From Eublepharis macularius (lineage: Eukaryota > Chordata > Lepidosauria > Squamata > Eublepharidae), in the NCBI RefSeq assembly GCF_028583425.1, contig NC_072794.1, positions 23,371,232 through 23,435,231 on the forward strand: a DNA stretch of 64,000 bases. The letters run 5' to 3'. Shown here in pieces: positions 54,756 through 64,000 of this stretch (positions within the stretch are counted from its first letter, which is position 1; the number at the start of each line of letters is the position of its first letter). Both the position numbers and the translations under genes were made by a program. The notes beneath the pieces were generated by a model. That model saw nothing but the letters and a program-made list of their open reading frames with translations. It was not told the origin of the DNA and searched no databases.

Positions 54756-54974
54756 CAGGGCTTTTTTTCTGGGAAAAGAGGTGGTGGAACTCAGTGGGTT
54801 GCCCTCAGAGAAAATGGTCACATGGCCGGTGGCCCCGCCCCCTGATCTCCAGACAGAGGGGAGTGTAGATTGCCCTCTGTCTGGAGATCAGGGGGTGGGG
54901 CCACCGGCCATGTGACCATTTTCGAGAGGTTCCAGAACTCTGTTCCCCCGCGTTCCCCCTGAAAAAAAGCCCTG
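54756..54974. mobile_element. hAT-type foldback miniature element, family A copy 8
   Basis: Target duplication GGTGTAAC (54748-54755 and 54975-54982) is perfect. The insertion splits a short palindromic family E repeat (TCTAAACC...GGCTTAGAC / TAACTCTGCTT), so family E is older here. Confidence 0.92.
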
Positions 54975-54989
54975 GGTGTAACTCTGCTT

Positions 54990-56895
54990 GAGATTGCACT
55001 GTAAGAGTCTGTGGGCCAGCACTAGGCATATCTGAGCTGCAATAAGTTGATTGGCAGGTTAAGGTCTTTAGGCAATAAGTCATCTGCTGAACTGTTGTCC
55101 AAGATATAAGCCAATTAGCATTTCCTTCTCTTTGATCAAAGGTTCTTTTAGAGGAGCTGGTAAGCAGCGAACAAGTCTCTTGGGCTTTAATGAACAAAGG
55201 GGGTTACCTGGAAGCAGTAGGCTGTGACTCAGTCGGAAGTATCTAGAGACGGTTTGCACGCGTAGAACATTACTTTCTAAAAGCCAACTTGGAGCCAGAC
55301 TATTTCAGCTCTCTTCCTGTATATCTGGGAGCTAATTGGACAACTTGGCAGAGACATCAAATGGGCCACAAACGGGCAATTCAGAATTGTCTAGGCCAAG
55401 GGGAATGCTCATAGAGATACAAAGCCGGTTCCTGTTTTAAATGCCTCCTTTCTTTTCATCGTCCACGACAAGGACTTTTTCTAACAGAGTAGTGCAGGAT
55501 CAGTCTCAATAAAGTTCGCTTATACCTGCTCCAAACGTGTGCTAAGTTTTGAACTATCCCATTTTAGACGTCACTGGGAGACGGTCCCCTGTGAAATGTC
55601 GTAACGTTGCTACGTCTGTCGCAAAGTTTAGTTTTTGAGCAGGCTGGACTCAAGAGTAATGACCCCTTAACTAGACCCCTCAGCCAGATGCTGCAAGAGG
55701 TTGTTAAAAACAGTCATCTTGAACACTTTGATACCCACTGAGAACGAGACCCGTCAACGAGACCCACCGAGTTGCAAGGAAGTAATGTGCAGGAAGTAAT
55801 GTGACATCAGAAAGAGGAGGAGCCAGAGTTATGTTTATAGAAGCCAAACACCACGAAGTATATCAGCGTGAGGAAAAAGCTAAGGGTTGGCGCCATGGTG
55901 GAGGAATCTTCTCCGCTACTAAATGACTTCAACTTGCAGCCATGCTGATTTTCTCAGCATGTGCACATAGAACCAGAGGCCTTTGCTCTCTGCGCAGGAG
56001 GTCGTTCAAAAGACAGGGTGGGGGGCAGCTATACAGACTTTTACAGCCCAGTAGCAGAGGTTCAGCACCCCACTTGAGGAGCTGAAGACCATGGGCTTAG
56101 GAGATCAGAGTCTTTCTCTGGCTGCTCTCTGGACAACAGATGCAGAGTGGAATTCAAGGCGTATACTTTCCGCTAACCTCAGTCTTAACAAAAGTCTTGG
56201 CTGCTCATTGTTCAGGCATCTGAGTGCCTATCATTCTATTTTAAGAATGGTTAGGATACAGCGCAGGGCAAATTTGGGCTTATTTTAGGCCTGGTCTACA
56301 CATTCAGCAGAATGAAGTTGAATTTAGAGGGGGCAGAATACACCATATCACTTCAGCATGCAGATGGGAAAAGGTATATTTTAATTACTCGTCCATGTAA
56401 AAACACCAGTTAAAAAGTTAGCACATCAGGAAGACATGTTTTAGTTTAGCTTTTCTCATGCTGTGCTAGTATTCCAATGATAGGGAATTGTTATTGTAGG
56501 GGAACACTGAACAGTGTAGTCCCCTTTCCTGCAGTCTGGAGTGATGCAGTCCATTCTACTACTTAAGGATGCTACCACCTTATTGTGATGCATATGTACA
56601 CTCCTATGCTTAGGGCCAAACTACAAGTTTATGTTTTTAAACAGTTGGATTGACAACTCCGCCCCCCCTGTAGTCATACAGTCTTTGCAAGGAATGGCTT
56701 CAGTATATCACCTTGTGGGCGAGGTGGGGTGGGGGAGGAAGGGCTCCTGCCTCCCCACCCTCAAGTTGTTTTCCTTTGCAGAAAGTTTGCTGGGAGGAGT
56801 TATTTCCCCTTTTTGCTACTCCACACGCACAGCAAAAGGGGGAAAAATAACTCTCCCCAGCTCTGTTTCCATGTAAGAAAATGGCTTGGGGACCA
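54990..56895. other. Intergenic, nothing recognised
   Basis: Unique-looking sequence between family A copy 8 and family D copy 5, with no supported exon or named repeat. Confidence 0.45.
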
Positions 56896-56899
56896 TACG

Positions 56900-57022
56900 C
56901 TTGCCAACCTCCAGGTGGTAGCTGGAGATCTCCCCAGAATTACAACTGATCACCAAATGACATCACCTGCCCTGGAGAAAATGGCTGTTTTGGAAGGTAG
57001 ACTCTATGGCATTATGTCCCAC

Positions 57023-57117
<95 letters not shown>

Positions 57118-57418
57118 TATTTCGCCTTTCTCACTGCGACTCAAGGCATATTACATAGTGTGAGATTATTACAATCAGTGGCAAGGACAAGGGCAGGCAT
57201 TTCCATACAGTGTCAAGAACATTTCCATTAACAATGTCATGGGGCAAATGAATACAAGTTTACAAAGACATAGTATTAGCAAGGATCCAATATGGGGTTG
57301 AAGAATTGCTGAAACAATGTAATCCATTCTAAGACTTACATTAAACAACATGAAGCATAGGTAGTGCCCCAAACTCTTCCTTCTCCAGGCTCCATCTCAA
57401 AATCTCCAAGAATGTATT
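56900..57418. mobile_element. Family D copy 5, split by a LINE-tail insertion
   Basis: The left part (TTGCCAACCTCCAGGTGG to about 57,022) and right part (from about 57,367, CCTTCTCCAGGCTCC to TCTCCAAGAATG) are two halves of one family D element. They are separated by a TTTA-rich L2-like tail at 57023-57366, which must be the younger insertion. Confidence 0.75.
57023..57366 (-). repeat. L2-like tail with long TTTA microsatellite, inserted in family D
   Basis: A (TTTA)n run of about 95 bp (57023-57118) is followed by TTTCGCCTTTCTCACTGCGA, CATTTCCATTAACAATGTC and TATTAGCAAGGATCCAATATG. It is the same repeat as at 35695-36050 and splits a family D element. Confidence 0.75.
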
Positions 57419-58000
57419 AAGACCACGGGAGGGACCATCATTCACCCCCAGCCTAACGTATCTCATAGGATTGTTGTGAGGATAACAGTTTCACAGAAAA
57501 AGAAACAATGAAAACGCAATAAATACAACAACAAAAATTAAGAAACCCACCGTTTGTTTCTTTCCCATTTCTTTCCCCTTCCAGCACATTTTGGCTGGTG
57601 GAAAGTAAGCAATCTGAGGGACAAGAAATTTATAAATAAATAAAAAATTAGAGCAATCCATGCTTTTAAATGTCCTTACTTCCTTGGGACACATTAGTGC
57701 CCTCCTTGAAATACTACGAAGCTGAAGTTGGTTCCCAGTTCCCAGTTCCTTATTCGCAGTTCCTAGTTCCTTATTCGCAAAGCCAAAGAAAAATCTTGGG
57801 GGGAAATTGAAAAGCTCTGAACCCCAAAATGAAGTTTGCAGGGGCACATATTATACACCTCCAGATTCAGAAGACTCAGCACTCTAAGTGGACCTATACT
57901 GGGTCATCCTACAAAACCCAGATCTTGAGTAAACAGCTTCAAAATAGAATGCCCCCAGAACAATTCAATAAGAAGAAAGGGGCGGCAGCTGCAGCAGAAA

Positions 58001-60829
58001 AAAACTTTGGATCACCCCAAATCACACACCCCTGAACTCCAGAGACTGTCCCCTACAAGAGGACATGTGCTAGTACTGATCCAGTCTCTGGTTCTGGACC
58101 TAAGGCCTCCTATGTGGCCCAGCTAGAAAAACCTTTTATTAGACATTGCTGTGAATAAGGAAGTGGGGAAGTATGAGCCCTCTGAAACCCAAAACAATCT
58201 TTGGATCACCCCAAATCACACACCCCTGAACTCCAGAGACTGTCCCCTACAAGAGGACATGTGCTGGTGCTGATCCAGTCTCTGGTTCTGGACCTAAGTC
58301 CTCGAATGTGGCCTCCCTCCAAGCACCCTGTATTAGACATGGCTTTGAATACGGAAGTGGTGAAAATATAAGCCCCCTGCAACCCGAAATAATCTTTGGA
58401 TCACTCCAAATCACACACCCCTGAACTCCAGAGACTGTCCCCTACAAGAGGACATGTGCTGGTGCTGATCCAGTCTCTGGTTCTGGACCTAAGTCCTCGA
58501 ATGTGGCCTCTCTCCAAGCTCCCTGTATTAGACATGGCTTTGAATAAGGAAGTCGAGAAAATATAAGCCCCCTGCACCCTAGAACAATCTTTGGATCACC
58601 CCAAATCACACACCCCTGAACTCCAGAGCTGTCCCCTACAAAAGGACATGTGCTGGTTCTGATCCAGTCTCTGGTTCCAGAGTTGAGGCCTACTATTTCA
58701 CCTTTCTCTCAGAACCTTGTACTTTACATTGCTGTGAATAAGGAAGTGGGGAAGTAGGAGCCCTCTGAAATCCAAAATAATCTTTGGATCACCCCAAATC
58801 ACACAATCCTGTACTCCAGAGACTATCCCACACAAGAAGACATGTGCTGGTTCTGATCCAGTCTCTGGTTCTGGAGCTAAGGCCTCGAATGTGGCCTGCC
58901 TCCAAGAACCTTGTATTAGACTTTGCTTTGAATAAGGAAGTCAAGAAAATATAAGCCCCCTGCACCCTAGAACAATCTTTGGATCACCCCAAATCACACA
59001 CCCCTGAACTCCAGAGACTGTCCCCTACAAAAGGACATGTGCTGGTTTTGATCCAGTCTCTGGTTCTGGACCTAAGTCCTCAAACGTGGCCTGCCTGCAA
59101 GAACCTTGTATTAGACATTGCTTTGAATAAGGAAGTGGGGAAAATATAAGCCCTCTGCCCCACAAAACAATCTTTGGATCAAATCACACAGCCCTGAACT
59201 CCAGAGACTGGCCCCTACAAGAGGACATGTGCTGGGTCTTTTCCAGTCTCTAGTTCTGGACCTAAGGCCCCCTATGTTGCCTGCCTGCAAGAACCTTGTA
59301 TTAGACACTGCTTTGAATAAGAAAGTGGGGGGAAAATAAGCCCTCTGCCCCACAAAGTGGTTCTGGAGCTGTGACCTCCTTTTTCGGCTGCCTCCAAGAA
59401 GCTTGTATTGGGAACAGTTTCTCTCTCAAAGCAGCCCTGGTCTCAGGTCTGCTCAGATTTGGAACCAGGACTAGAATGTTAATTTTTATCCCCTTTCCTA
59501 TTCTCAGTCAGATATACTGTAAAACCAGCACATGTCCTTTTGTAGGGGACAGTCTCTGGAGTTCAGGGGTGCGTGAGGGTGATCCAAAGATTATTTTGGG
59601 GTGCAGAGGGCTTATATTTTCCCCACTTCCTTATTCAAAGCAATGTCTAATACAAGGTTCTTGGATGCAAGCCAAATGGGATGCCTTAGCTCCAGTACCA
59701 GAAACTGGATCAGAACCAGCAGATGTCCTCTTGTAGGGGACAGTCTCTGGAGCACATGTGTAATTTGGAGTGATCCAAAGATTGTTCTGTAGTGCAGAGA
59801 GCTCATATTTTCCCCAGTTCCGTATTCACAGCAATGTCTAATACAAGGTCTTAAGTCCAGAACTAGAGACTGGATCAGAACCAGCACATGTCCTCTTGTA
59901 GGGGACAGTCTCTGGAGTTCAGTGCTGTTTTGGGTTTCAGAGGGCTTATACTTCCCCACTTCCTTATTCACAGCGATTGTTTCGGGGTTCAGAGGATTTA
60001 TATTTTCCCCACTTCCTTATGCACAGCAATGTCTAATACAAGTTCTTGCAGGCAGGCCACATAGGAGGCCTTACTCCAGAACCAGAGACTGGATCAGCAC
60101 CAGCACATGTCCTCTTGTAGGGGACAGTCTCTGGAGTTCAGAGCTGTGAGATTTGGGGTGATCCAAAGATTATTTGGGGGTGCAGAGGGCTCTTATGTTT
60201 CCCAGTTCCTTATTCACAGCAATGTCTTATACAAGGTTCTCAGAGATAGGTGAAATAGTAGGCCTCAGCTCCAGAAGTAGAGACTGGATCAGAAACAGCA
60301 CATATCCTCTTGCAGAGGGCAGTCTCTGAAGTTCAGGTCTGTGTGAGTTGAGGTGATCCAAAGATTGTATTGATGCATAGAGGGCTTTTATTTTCCCCAG
60401 TTCCTTATTCACAGCAATGTCTGATAGAAGGTTCTGGGAGGCAGGCCAAATAGGAGGCCTCAGCTCCAGAAACAGAGACTGGATCAGAACCAGCACATGT
60501 CGTCTTGTGTGGGATAGTCTCTGGAGTACAGGATTGTGTGATTTGGGGTGATCCAAAGATTATTTTGGATTTCAGAGGGCTCCTACTTCCCCACTTCCTT
60601 ATTCACAGCAATGTAAAGTACAAGGTTCTGATAGAAAGGTGAAATAGTAGGCCTCAACTCTGGAACCAGAGACTGGATCAGAACCAGCACATGTCCTTTT
60701 GTAGGGGACAGTCTCTGGAGTTCAGGGGTGTGTGATTTGGGGTGATCCAAAGATTATTTTGGGGTGCAGGGGGCTTATATTTTCTCGACTTCCTTATTCA
60801 AAGCAATGTCTAATACAAGCTTCTTGGAC
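58001..60829. repeat. Inverted pair of tandem arrays of a ~195-bp monomer
   Basis: Forward monomers, anchored on CTTTGGATCA, start at 58005, 58199, 58394, 58589, 58782, 58977 and 59172 (period 193-195 bp). A truncated eighth unit follows, then a spacer at about 59421-59520. From there the same monomer runs in reverse, anchored on TGATCCAAAG near 59580, 59771, a deleted unit at 59880-60060, 60160, 60354, 60550 and 60743. Each monomer includes CAGAGACTGTCCCCTACAAG and GACATGTGCTGGT. Frames of 60-121 codons inside are periodic artefacts. The array is cut at 60829/60830 by a retroviral LTR. Confidence 0.93.
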
Positions 60830-62585
60830 TGTCGCCCGAAGGCAGCTGGGCCAGACTACTAGACCCTTCCCGCTTCAAACCACAAGAAGAGAGAGATCGA
60901 GGCTCTGAGAGGAACATGCCGTTTTATTGAAGCAATAGAATTACACAGGCCTGTGGGTGCCAAAGAGGAACCCAGAGGCTTCCTGAACAAGGATTTTTAT
61001 AGACTGTAAATCATCACTGATTATTGACAGATTTCAAGCATCCTATCCTCATCCGCAATTTCCCTCTCCCTTTCCCCATTGGCTGAGGTACTTGGGAGTT
61101 ACACCTTTCCGGTCTTCGCCTAAAACTCCGCCATAGGCCAAATTCACACTACCTTCGTTCTCGCGGCAGTTTTTCACTTCCGCAGCACCATTCCTTAATC
61201 TGTTCACACGCGTCGTCTCCGAAGCCGTCATTAATTCGGCATGGTGTCGCCACAGCCCATTGCACTTTTGTTGCAGGTTATCTTGTGACGAATAACCGCC
61301 CTCTGTTAATTTCCTAGCCTCTCTTGACCCGCCTCCAAATTAAGGAGCAATTCGCTGCCCTGCCTTTGTTCCCACCCCTTTTTTAAAAAATAAAAAAGTA
61401 CCATGTCGAAATGTCGACATCTCATCATATTACTTTCATTTCAATCTAGCGGACAGACCTCAAATATCAGAGGAACAGTTTAATATATTTATTAAATTCA
61501 GTAATGTTTAGTAATCCTCGTGACACTGCAATCATGGCTCTTGAGATGGATGACACGGACTGTGCTGCCGAGCTAGGCATAGCTGTCAAGTTTCCAAAGA
61601 CAAAATGAAGCTCTGCCCTGGGATGCTGCTGCAGGTCATCGTGACCGCTCACCCATCCCCTGCTGATTTCACCTGGCAAGCAGGCTGTGAAGTTCCTTGC
61701 GTTCATCAGTACCATCAGTACAATTTTAAAGCTGTTCAAATTTTGCTGCCTCCACGGGGATCCAATAACTGACCATTTCAGAGGCTGGTCCGAAAATTAA
61801 CCAATGACAGGCAAGGGAGGGAACACGGCTTCGTTGATTCAAGATGATTACACGTCGATATAGCGTCAATTTGTCCTTTAAAAAAAACAACAACAACAAA
61901 ACGTGGGGCCATTCGGGTTTTTCCCGCCCCTTTACCCGTCTTTTTGAAAGGGGATGTGATCAACGGATTGCGCAGGAGAAGCGCTATTCAAAGGGTGATG
62001 TGGACAAACGAGCGAAGAATGCGCAATAACAGATGGCGCAATCATTGCACAAGAAAAGTGGGAGCTAAGGTAGTGTGGAATCGCCCTTAGTTTACACCTC
62101 CCATTACTCTGATGGCAAAACCCCCTACTCATATTTGTTTTATACCATACATAGTTTGTCACACATTAGTGCACACACACATGTCTGCAAGTCTAACCAC
62201 AAAGGCCATAGCCCTTGGTGCGTCTGCTACCTTACTTCCTATTTTATATAGCTGAGCGCAAGTATCTGCTACTTACTTCCTATTTTCCATGGCTGAACAC
62301 AGCTATATTTATCTTGCAAAAACCCACACACCTTTCCTGTTTCAATGAGACAGAAAACAGCTATGTATAAACTTCTTTATAATCTATAGGTAAGAAAAAG
62401 GTCATAGCGAGCAAGCAAATGGTTACTTTATCTAACCCCTTGCATATATATAATATAGCCTGAGTTGTAGCTGAACCTGTGAGCAGGGCAGGGGTCTGAG
62501 ATATATCTAGGGTTTGCAGGCAGGGTGAGGGCCTGAGACAGGAGGGGGGCAATTATGGATTTTCTCTTTTTGGTGCTGGCTTACA
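60830..62585 (-). mobile_element. 3' LTR of an endogenous retrovirus
   Basis: On the minus strand the element begins TGTAAGCC at 62585, just after a polypurine tract (62601-62588), and ends GGGCGACA at 60830, giving TG...CA ends. It has a TATA box (TATAAAAATCC, 61001-60991), a poly(A) signal AATAAA (60928-60923) about 65 bp later and roughly 90 bp of U5. A ~45 bp imperfect direct repeat near 62,225-62,310 looks like a U3 enhancer repeat. A ~950 bp Harbinger-like element (61136-62086) appears to be inserted in U3. The 5' LTR is outside the window, so no target duplication can be checked. Confidence 0.75.
61136..62086. mobile_element. Non-autonomous Harbinger-like element inside the retroviral LTR
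   Basis: The left end GGCCAAATTCACACTACC and the inverse of the right end (GGTAGTGTGGAATCGCCC) are related inverted repeats, flanked by ATA and TTA. It would interrupt the U3 part of an LTR; without it the LTR would be about 0.8 kb. Coding is absent. TIR similarity is moderate, so boundaries are provisional. Confidence 0.55.
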
Positions 62586-62601
62586 GGTTCCCCCCCCCTT
62601 T

Positions 62602-63330
62602 GCTCTCCTTCTGGATCAGGCCTCTCTGTGTACCTTCCTTCCTCATTTAAGAGGTTCAGCAGCTGAACTTGTTTGGGCAGAAATGCATTTATAGTCATTA
62701 GAGCTGCAAGGGGAATGGAGCTCCCTTTTTGAAGTGGTTGTGCCGGAGTTGCAACCATAGTCATGTTTGAGACAGTACTTTGTATCAATCGAGTTATGCA
62801 AGGGATACAGCATGGGAGCAGAATGATTCCAGCTAGGGCTAATGATTTAGGGGTTACTTCTGATGCTACCTATGGCCATTGTTCACTCATAAGGGGTTTC
62901 TCACACACCCAGCAATTGGAAACATTTAGGGAGGCAGCAATCTGTTTTGCTAACGTTAGAAAGAGATTTCTTCCTGGGACCGGGACAGGTTATTCCAGCC
63001 TTAGAACCTGTTGTGGTCACACTATGATGTATTGCTTACCGGTGTGCTGACAAAGAGCTGGGTTTTTTTGGTAACACCGGTCATTAACAGAGGCAACTGT
63101 CTGGAATACTCGGAGATTTCAACGGAAGCCATAACAGTGGGAACAGGAATCACAATAAAAAAAAGAAGGCACAAGGATGCTGAGGCATGCAAGGACTATC
63201 ATAAGTGTGGCCATAGTTGCACAACCAGGCAATAAACAGTAGACAAATAATCTCAATGAACAATTCTACACAGAGATAGAAGATAAACAACAGCATTAAA
63301 TGCAGTTCTTAGGCGCTGGGATCAGGATCC
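62602..63330 (-). pseudogene. Degraded retroviral envelope region
   Basis: Between the integrase remnant and the polypurine tract the minus strand has short, broken frames. One includes a CWVC motif of the kind found in retroviral surface subunits, followed after stops by a hydrophobic membrane-like stretch and a short tail. Most of an envelope gene is missing. Too short and broken to be functional; assigned from position and these two features. Confidence 0.5.
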
Positions 63331-63339
63331 TTTTGGAAC

Positions 63340-64000
63340 AACAGTTTGAGTCCATCAGTAGGATCTCCGTCAACGTGGCGCACTGTCCATTTTTCGTGTG
63401 CAGGGACCTTTTTGAGTCACGAGTGGTGGATCCAGGACTTGAATTCCTCGACCTTGGTGGCTGTGTTAGTGGTTAGCAGGACTCAGGCGGGTGCCGTCTA
63501 CCAGGCCTGGAGGGGCTTGGTGTCCCAGATTTTGACTGCGACCCAGTCATCAGCGGCAAGGTCATGTATGGGCCCATCAAGGCTGAAGGAGTGCTTAAGC
63601 AGTGCTGCAGAACAAAGAACAGACAGGGTGCGAGACAACGACTGGACATGCGCTAGTAAAACTCTATTCCCGATGTGGACTTCCCCCCTTTGGCCTATAA
63701 CAAGGGGCCAGGGGTGCCCAAAAACCCTTTCAAAAGGAGACAGCTTGAGTTTACCCCTAGGGGCTGAACAGAGGATGCTAAGTGCATGTGGGAGTGCGTG
63801 TGGCCATTTTAGACCTGTTTCCTGTCCTATTTTGGCTAGCAGTCCCTTCAGACAGCCATTTAGCCTTTTGACCATTGGCTTGCAGATGATATGAGGAATG
63901 AAATTTTCACTGGATCCCCAGAGCCTGACTAACTTGAGCTAAGACTTTAGAAGTGAAATGGGGCTCCTTGATTACTATCTATCCCCTTGGGGGACCCCCC
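63340..64000 (-). pseudogene. Retroviral integrase remnant (pol 3' end), broken
   Basis: The minus strand carries the end of an integrase catalytic core and the C-terminal DNA-binding part (DDWVAVKIWD), with gammaretrovirus-like spacing. The longest open piece is 63875-63498. A frame change separates it from upstream core sequence at the window edge, and stop codons interrupt the last part (63498-63340). The rest of pol and gag lies beyond 64000. Non-functional as seen here. Confidence 0.75.

Noticed and set aside
59371..59971. Frames of about 120 codons in the 195-bp array
   Set aside because: They recur with the monomer period, exist in several phases and have no domain. Artefact of the repeat.
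58001..60829. CRISPR-like array
   Set aside because: Monomers are ~195 bp, contiguous without spacers, and occur in both orientations in a vertebrate genome. This is a tandem/satellite-type repeat.
63346..63894. 182-codon plus-strand frame
   Set aside because: It is the antisense shadow of the retroviral integrase remnant on the minus strand.

Overview
The window is vertebrate nuclear DNA, almost certainly from a squamate reptile (a gecko-like lizard is my best guess, not proven). The evidence is the repeat content: 5S-rRNA-derived and tRNA-derived SINEs of squamate type, L2-like and L1-like LINE fragments, Penelope-like fragments carrying hammerhead-ribozyme cores, and many hAT and Harbinger-like miniature elements. 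There is no bacterial or viral gene organisation. Most short open frames are chance frames inside repeats.

The only cellular gene I can support is a complete E-selectin gene (SELE) on the minus strand. It runs from a TATA/kappaB promoter near 42,130-42,172, through a 5'UTR exon (about 41,978-42,105), to a stop codon at 31,347, with a probable 3'UTR reaching about 29,040. Thirteen coding exons join in frame with consensus splice sites, giving a predicted 674-residue precursor: signal peptide, C-type lectin domain, EGF domain, seven complement-control (CCP/sushi) repeats, membrane span and a short cytoplasmic tail. Human SELE has six CCPs. Here CCP2-CCP6 are five near-identical exons on a 403-404 bp period, so the stalk has grown by recent tandem duplication.

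Layout. 1-9.8 kb: intergenic DNA with SINEs, two L2-type 3' ends and two hAT miniature elements. 9.8-12.7 kb: a 5'-truncated minus-strand L1 with two nested insertions. 12.7-29 kb: intergenic, with GC-rich hAT-like elements (13.6-14.3 and 18.0-18.5 kb), Penelope-like pieces (22.7-23.5 kb), a LINE ORF2 tail (24.5-25.0 kb) and palindromic elements. 29-42.2 kb: SELE. 42.2-57.9 kb: repeat-rich intergenic DNA, including a SINE split by a hAT element, a 5S SINE, an unidentified GC-rich segment (48.7-49.5 kb), a Penelope ORF tail next to a MER1/Charlie-like hAT, and a Penelope fragment with a 12 bp target duplication. 58.0-60.8 kb: an inverted pair of tandem arrays of a ~195 bp monomer. 60.83-64.0 kb: the 3' end of a degraded minus-strand endogenous retrovirus (LTR, env remnants, broken integrase), inserted in the middle of a monomer of that array.

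The strongest points for a second look are the five-fold CCP expansion and shortened tail of SELE, the large head-to-head 195 bp array, the ribozyme-bearing Penelope fragments, and the well-dated nesting of elements shown by target-site duplications.
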